From Margaritifera margaritifera (Eukaryota; Mollusca; Bivalvia; Unionida; Margaritiferidae), in contig JAQPZY010001242.1 of assembly GCA_029931535.1 (NCBI GenBank), positions 1,240,001 to 1,304,000 on the forward strand: a DNA stretch of 64,000 nucleotides, written 5' to 3'. The first letter of the stretch is position 1. Each line of letters starts with the position of its first letter. The position numbers and the translations under genes are program-made. The notes beneath the pieces were generated by a model, which ran no database searches, was not told the origin of the DNA, and saw nothing but the letters and a program-made list of their open reading frames with translations. This document shows positions 57,880-64,000 of this stretch, one piece after another.

Positions 57880-60210
57880 CAAAAACATTTGTGTTTGCAA
57901 AACACATATGCCCCCATTGCATACATGTTGACCAAAAAGTCTGAGTCCATTTGTCTATCTAATGTGGTTTTGCTTAACTGTGCGAATAAGGTTTTCATTG
58001 AAAAGGTCTATCAGTCCAAAAAGCTAAAAATATGTGTAAAAACTGAAAAATTGCTGAAATGGCTTGTAAATCTAATCATGTCATCTACATACAAATACAA
58101 ATATGCCTACTAAATTTCAGTTGTCTGTCTCAAGTTGTTTTTACTTCATCTCACTAACAATTTTGTGTCCAAAAAGTCAAGAAAGTTTTGGTCATCTACA
58201 TGTAAATACAAATATACCTATAAAATTTAATTTATTCACCTTAAATGTTTTTTTACTTAATTGTGCTAACCATGTTTTTGTAACAAAATGCCTGAGTCAA
58301 AATTGTAATAATTTGTAAAACATTGAAAAGCTGCTGGAAAAATGGCCTGAAAATCTAATGTCATCTAAATATGATATGCCTATACAATTTCAATTGTCTA
58401 TCTACAGTGGTTTTTACTTAATTGTGCTAACAAGCAAATGCAATAAATGTTTGTCCCTGTCCCCCCCCCCCCGCCCCCCCCACACACAATGATAAGGTCA
58501 TACAAATTCACAGTCATGAAATCTGACCATGACCTTTAAGACAGTTGCAAAGTTACTGAGCAGACATCAAAAGTAACCAAGTTTCCTTGACCTATCTTAA
58601 AGATCATTAGAGGAAAAGTGCAGAAAAGGGGTAAGAAAATTGATCAGTGACCTCAACCTTGAAGATAAAACTTTGACTGTGATGCATGAAATGCCATCAA
58701 ACTGAGAAGTATAAGTGTACCATGGTTCATCCCTGTACTTCAAAACAGCTTTTATGATATAAAGCAGAAACAAAAGAAACCTTAAAATATTGACCTGAGA
58801 CCTTGACCTTGAGAATAAGACCTAAAATGTGCAGTGCAACACATCTAGTGACAATGTATAAGTATAGCAAGCTTCATTCATTTATCTTAAACTGCTATTA
58901 AGTTAGAAAGCAGAAAGGCAAATGCAACTGCAACCTAAACTATTGACCTTGTTCTTAAAGACAGAACCCCAAATGTGGTACATGACACACCTTTTAGTGA
59001 TGATATATAGTTATACCAAGTTTCATCCATTCATCTCAAATGGCTCTAAAATTATTGAGTGGAAAGGAAAGTGCAATAGAAAAATTCAACATATAACACC
59101 ATCACACTGACCATGAAGATAAGACCACCAATGGTACAAATGACACCTGCTAATGATGACTTATAATGTATACCAAATTACATTGCTTAATGTCCATCAG
59201 CTCTAAAGTTATAGAAAAGAAAGTGTGATGGAAAACAAAATATTGAGCCATGATCATGCCCTTGAAGATAGGACCCCTATTGTGGTACATGACACACCTT
59301 CTAGTGATGATGTATGTGTATACCAAGTTTCATCCCTTAATCTCAAAGGGTTTTAAAGTTATAGAGAAAAAGGGAAAGTGAATGCAAACACAAAATGTTG
59401 AACCATGACCATGATCTTGAAGATCGCACCACCAGTGTGGTACTTGACACATCTTTTAGTGATGATATGTACAAGTATACAAAGTTTCATTCTTCAATCT
59501 CAAATGGCTTAAAAATTATAGAGTGGAAGGGTAAATGTGATGAAAACAAAAAATTAAACTGTAAATTTTTTTGACTTTGAAAATAGGACCCCCAAAGTAG
59601 TATGTGACACACCTTCTAGTGATAATGTATAAGTATACCATGTTTCATCTCTTAATGTCAAATAGAGAAAGTGTGATGGAAAACCTAAAACATTGAGCTG
59701 TGACCTTGACTTTAAAGACAGCAATCCCAATCTGATGCATGTCATACCTTCTAGAGATGATGTACAAGTATACCAAGTTTCATCCCTTAATCTCATGTCT
59801 CTAAAATTACAGAACAGAAGGGAAAGTGCAATGGGAAACATAAAACACTGAACCATGACTTTGACCTTGAAAACAGGACCTTCAACATGATACACAAAAA
59901 TATTTCTAGTGATGATGTAGAAGTATGCCAAGTTTCATCCCTTAATCTCAAATGGCTTTAAAGTATTCAAGTGCAAGGGAAAGTGTGACAGATAGATAGA
60001 AGCACAGATAATATGTCCCCTGCTTTTCTTCAAATGGGGGACAACAAGGTTTTTGCAACAAAAGGTGAAAAAAGTTTGTAAACATTTTAAAAAATTGTTG
60101 TAATGGCCTGAAAATCTAAACAGGTTTTCAATAGGTGTATACAAATATGCTCCCCAATTTTCATTTGTCTACGTTAAGCAGTTTTTGGTGCAATCTTGCT
60201 AACAAGCTTC
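57880..60210. repeat. Large diverged tandem-repeat field
   Basis: Outer repeat (57900-58440 and 60050-60210) shares ctaacaaggttttt, acaaatatgcctac and ttcagttgtctgtct. Between them, 58480-59990 holds about 9 units of about 150 bp with catgacacaccttctagtga, tgatgtataagtataccaag, tttcatcccttaatctcaaa. The inner array may have inserted or expanded within the outer one. Confidence 0.75.
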
Positions 60211-60556
60211 ACTGGACAGATAGATGGACCACACCAAATCAAGATGACCCTGCTACAAACCATGGGGGCACACAAATCAAATGAAGCAGCAATGACAAGA
60301 ACATACATGAATTTGATAAACCATAATCATATCTGGATGTGTGAGTGCCATAATTTTCTTGTATGAGTCATATTTAATTCAAGGTATTGTCATTTCAACT
60401 GCCTGGGCATATCACTGACACTTAGATGGTTGTCTCTTACTGGTCGAGAACTTACAACATAAAAATGTTACTGGTTGTAGAAAAATATAAACAAAATACA
60501 AACTTTGTGGAGACAGACAGATGGACAGACTGGTACAGGATACACATAATACATAC

Positions 60557-60606
60557 ATGTTCATCTCTGTTTCTGTTGCTGACCCCTGAGGGAGGCTTCT
60601 GCTGAC
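60557..60606 (-). CDS. NEK1: NEK1-like exon 2 of window (50 bp)
   Basis: The exon completes the split Gly codon and ends in phase 0. A long pyrimidine tract and GCTGCAG precede it, and the donor is CAT/GTATGT. It encodes a polar segment (QQKPPSGVSNRNRDEH) with no recognised domain. The upstream intron carries the 25-bp TAATTA array. A second GT a few bases downstream could serve as an alternative donor, so the low-coordinate edge is slightly uncertain. Confidence 0.6.
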
Positions 60607-60954
60607 CTGCAGCTAATGGTACCAGAAAGAAAAAAAAAAAGATTAATAATATCAACTTTTTGTTTTAAAGAATAATGCCAATGAGAACTTTTGGTGGTAA
60701 AGATGCATTATGTTTTGGACTAATAATGTCTGCCCCATTTTTGCCACAATTTACACTGCCTATGCAAAGACCTGATCATTAAAAAGAATAATAACACAAA
60801 TAGCAAAACTTGAAATTAAGTATCTAATAGTGTCTGTTCGCTTGAATTCATCTAACAGTAACAGTTGTCTTTAAATTTAAATTAAGTCATATGGAATGAT
60901 CCCTAAGTATAGTCAATGACAAGATTTTGTTCTACAACCTCAGTTTCATTCCTG

Positions 60955-62090
60955 AAACCTAATCTAATTAGATAGTAAGAAACCTAATCTAATTAGATAG
61001 GAAAAAACCTAATCTAATTAGATAGTTAGAAACCTAATCTAATTAGATAGTAAGAAACCTAACCAAACTAGATAGTAAGAAACCTAATCAAATTAGATAG
61101 TAAGAAACCTAACCTAATTAGATAGTTAGAAACCTAACCTAATTAGACAGTAAGAAACCTAACTAAATTAGATAGTTAGAAACCTAACCAAATTAGATAG
61201 TTAGAAACCTAATCTAATTAGATAGTTAGAAACCTAACCTAATTAGATAGTTAGAAACCTAACCTTATTAGATAGTAAGAAACCTAATCTAATTAGATAG
61301 TAAGAAACCTAATCTAATTAGATAGTAAGAAACCTAATCTAATTAGATAGTAAGAAACCTAATCTAATTAGACAGTAAGAAACCTAATGTAATTAGACAG
61401 TAAGAAACCTAACCAAATTAGATAGAAACCTAATCTAATTAGATAGTAAGAAACCTAACCAAATTAGATAGTTAGAAACCTAACCTAATTAGATAGTAAA
61501 AAACCTAACCAAATTAGATAGTTAGAAACCTAACCTAATTAAATAGTTAGAAACCTAATCTAATTAGATAGTTAGAAACCTAACCAAATTAGATAGTTAG
61601 AAACCTAACCTAATTAGATAGTAAAAAACCTAACCAAATTAGATAGTTAGAAACCTAACCTAATTAAATAGTTAGAAAGCTAATCTAATTAGATAGTTAG
61701 AAACCTAACCAAATTAGATAGTTAGAAACCTAACCTAATTAGATGAAACCTAATCTAATTAGATAGTAAGAAACCTAACCAAATTAGACAGAAACATAAT
61801 CTAATTATATAGTAAGAAACCTCATCTAATTAGATAGTTAGAAGAAACCTAATCTAATTAGATAGTAAGAAACCTAATTTTATTAAATAGTAAGAAACCT
61901 AACCTAATCAGATAGTAAGAAACCAAACCAAATTAGACAGTAAGAAACCTAACCAAATTAGATAGTTAGAAACCTAACCTAATTAGATAGTTAGAAACCT
62001 AACCAAATTAGATAGTTAGAAACCTAACCTAATTAGATAGTAAGAAACCTAACCAAATTAGATAGTTAGAAACCTAATCTAATTATATAG
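60955..62090. repeat. 25-bp minisatellite, about 45 copies, with TAATTA cores
   Basis: Unit aaacctaatctaattagata then gttag. Variants are taacctaattaga and taaccaaattaga. Many units hold the palindrome TCTAATTAGA, whose TAATTA core is a homeodomain-type site. The array ends about 350 bp upstream of NEK1 exon 2 in transcript order. Confidence 0.95.
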
Positions 62091-62141
62091 AAAGGTATGA
62101 TGAAAACCACTTATTACATATATATTTTACATTTTGAGGTT

Positions 62142-62430
62142 GAGAGCTCCAAGCTAAGTTCCAATGCTTGCTAGAGCACATGGGAAGAGTTTGAGCTTGA
62201 GGGTTGCTGGAGCACAAATGGGATGAGTTTGGGGTTCCAAGCTAAATTGCAATGTTTACTGGAGCACATGGCAAGAGTTTGAGCTTGAGAGTTCCAAACT
62301 AAGTTCCAATGTTTACTGGAGCACAAATGGGGAATAGTTTGAACTTGCAGGATCCAAGCTAAGTTCCAGTTTTTGCTGGAGTACATGGGAAGAGTTCAAG
62401 CTTGTGTGTTCCAAGACTTTCCTGAGTACT
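62142..62430. repeat. Tandem repeat of about 57-60 bp, about 4.5 copies
   Basis: Unit gagttccaagctaagttcca, atgtttactggagcacatgg, gaagagtttgagctt, with small indels between copies. Confidence 0.85.
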
Positions 62431-62555
62431 CAAGAAAATGTTTGAACTTAGCAAATCATGTGTGATTATTATTTCGTAAATGATAACTCACAAAATAAAT
62501 TATTAATTCTTCAATTACCTATATAATGAGAGTTTTATAAAAATAGAAAAATATG

Positions 62556-62779
62556 TACCATATATACTTGTGTACACATCTGGTCCAAATGCAAACGCCT
62601 TAGACCCTGATCTGCCATCACATAATATGCTGACAAATCAGAGTCTATATTGTTTGCTCTACTGATTAGTCCTACCAAACTTTATAGACCCAGATCTGCT
62701 GGCACATTATGCAATAGCAGATCTGGGTCTATCAAGCTTGTAGTTCAATCATCTGACTTGTACATGAGTGTATATGTTA
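62556..62779 (+). mobile_element. 221-bp double-hairpin MITE, copy 15
   Basis: 224 bp, hairpin B first (diverged), then a good hairpin A. Ends TACCATATATACTTGTGTAC and ATGAGTGTATATGTTA. Confidence 0.87.
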
Positions 62780-63162
62780 TTCTATAAGCATGTGCAATTC
62801 CAGTTTTTTAAAATAGCTGAAGTCACTTAAATTGCATGTGTCTAACCATTTGGAACCAGTCTGATAATATATGTAAACTTTTGAATGCATTTTAAATATG
62901 AATACAACACCTAGACCACTATATGATCACTGAACATGCCAGGTGTTATTGTTATCTGAGTATGGACCATACCTGAAAATTTCAAGAAGATAATAAGGTT
63001 TTCAAATAATGGCACATATTCCAAATCTCTCTCTCTCTCTCTCTCTTTCTTGTGTAGAATTTTTTTTAAAAATTGACTAGTGAAACAGATAGTAGGTTTA
63101 GATTAAAGTTCAGAAATTTATTTATATAATATGTCACAAATATTTTGAACATTTTCTCTTAC

Positions 63163-63208
63163 CTGATTCAGGTCCCCTATTCTGTACCTGAGGATGTGGA
63201 ACTGGGGT
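63163..63208 (-). CDS. NEK1: NEK1-like exon 1 of window (46 bp)
   Basis: Short exon starting in phase 0 and ending one base into a Gly codon. The acceptor is TTCTAG and the donor is G/GTAAGAG. It encodes a Pro/Gln-rich linker (TPVPHPQVQNRGPES). In NEK1 this region lies between the kinase domain and the first conserved coiled-coil block and is poorly conserved, so support is from splice sites and from phase agreement with the next exon rather than from homology. Confidence 0.6.
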
Positions 63209-63430
63209 CTAGAATTAAATAAAAAGAAAATTTTGGTTGACATTGTACATGTCAGCAAGAATAGGCAGTAGTAGTCTATAAAACTAGAGTAATGATGAAT
63301 CTAACATCCCAATTCCATGTAAGCAAGCTAGTTTAATTTGACATATCATGATTATTACTATCACACATTTCATGTTAAAGTGTTATAACAGTATCAGTGA
63401 GCAGAAATGATTTAAATTCATAAGAACACA

Positions 63431-63651
63431 TACCATATATATTCGCTTATAAGTTGAGCCCAAATGCAAACTGCATAGACCCAGATCTGCCATTGTATAA
63501 TATGCCTGCAGATCTGGGTCTATGCAGTTTGTTAGGAGTATTCAGTAGACCAAGCAACATAAACCCTGATCTGCCAGTGCATTATGTGACAACAGATCAG
63601 GGTCTATGTTGTTTGCAGTTTGACTTGACTTATAAGCAAGTATAGACAGTA
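63431..63651 (-). mobile_element. 221-bp double-hairpin MITE, copy 16
   Basis: 221 bp with TA edges, hairpin A first. Ends CCATATATATTCGCTTATAA and AGCAAGTATAGACAG. It lies upstream of NEK1 exon 1 of the window. Confidence 0.9.
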
Positions 63652-64000
63652 AGTAAAATGTTCCTAAATTTTTACAACCATTTCATAAAAAGTACAAAAT
63701 GGAGGGACACAGCTAAAAATAGGAAACTATCCAGTCAAACTTTCATGAGTCATCCTTAATCTGAGTATATAATTAAGTTGTCTTTCAAAGATAATCATTG
63801 AAAAATGACAGTAAGTATAACTCATTCACAAAATAGTATTGTTAAGCCTTCCCATCATGTCTTTAACTTGAGTATCCTCCACATTCCTAATTTTGTGTCA
63901 TAAATTTGCGGTAATCGGAATAATCTATTTCATATTTACGCTTCTGTTGCTACAATAGTTACATTATATCAACAAGTGTACATGTCACCATGTTTCTTGA

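Larger units (their letters stand above)
674..63208 (-). other. NEK1: NEK1-like gene, partial (16 internal exons)
   Basis: A minus-strand gene is assembled from 16 exons, given separately. Every junction uses an AG acceptor and GT donor, and all 15 junction phases agree; the exons sum to 1731 bp, exactly 577 codons without a stop. NEK1 is a NIMA-family kinase acting at centrosomes and cilia and in DNA damage signalling. The identification rests on three blocks compared with vertebrate NEK1 from memory: the LRQIRMQNFNER block, the RRKKAEAL to KRKELMEKE coiled coil, and the GLTSGSFDINN to RTCSEPDL block, in the same order as in NEK1. The N-terminal kinase domain and the C-terminal end are outside the window. 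Introns range from about 0.8 to 14 kb and are full of repeats. No transcript was available, so skipped micro-exons cannot be excluded. Confidence 0.9.

Noticed and set aside
59554..59931. Minus-strand frame of 125 codons
   Set aside because: It is a translation of the degenerate 150-bp tandem repeat, with internal repetition (DETWYTYTLSLEG) that mirrors the DNA repeat.

Overview
This is an AT-rich animal window with introns, minisatellites, tRNA-derived SINEs and many transposon remnants. It shows no bacterial gene organisation. The repeat style (tandem repeats of about 150 bp, a DIRS-type retrotransposon, many short inverted-repeat elements) suggests an invertebrate, most likely a mollusc and perhaps a bivalve. 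That placement is inference, because no marker gene fixes the species.

The one protein-coding gene I can support is on the minus strand and runs through almost the whole window. Sixteen short exons (674-63208) join with canonical GT/AG sites and matching phases into 577 codons with no stop. The product is the middle to late part of a NEK1-type NIMA-related kinase: a basic coiled-coil segment, low-complexity Pro/Ser/Glu-rich linkers, and the conserved block ending MLRTCSEPDLASLF. The kinase domain lies beyond position 63208 and the C-terminal acidic and CFAP410-binding part lies below position 674, both outside the window. Two neighbouring exon pairs (99+99 bp and 141+141 bp) look like ancient exon duplications.

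Almost everything else is intronic repeat. (1) About 16 copies of one 221-bp element have TA-flanked inverted ends and two long internal hairpins. (2) A wrecked DIRS-like retrotransposon (8285-18030) has inverted terminal repeats, reverse transcriptase, RNase H and tyrosine recombinase remnants. It is split by a 1.7-kb TA-flanked DNA element, which itself holds a 221-bp copy. (3) Further inverted-repeat elements lie at 5479-5794, 36511-36664, 41364-43397, 50514-52041 and 53757-54506. (4) A tRNA-derived SINE has an 11-bp target duplication (19070-19255) and a second, weaker SINE lies near 32165. (5) Large tandem arrays occur: a 22-bp unit (45865-47447), a 25-bp unit (60955-62090), 146-bp units in two places (23920-25830 and 34990-36200), plus 18-, 34-, 49-, 52- and 53-bp arrays. 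(6) Degenerate BED/hAT-like transposase pieces lie at 8894-9130 and 36827-37550.

Nearly all long open frames in the window are translations of repeats or read-through of exons into introns, not genes. I see no CRISPR array, functional tRNA or rRNA. The most interesting material is the double-hairpin element family, with base changes compensated across its stems, and the dated nesting of elements in the DIRS region.
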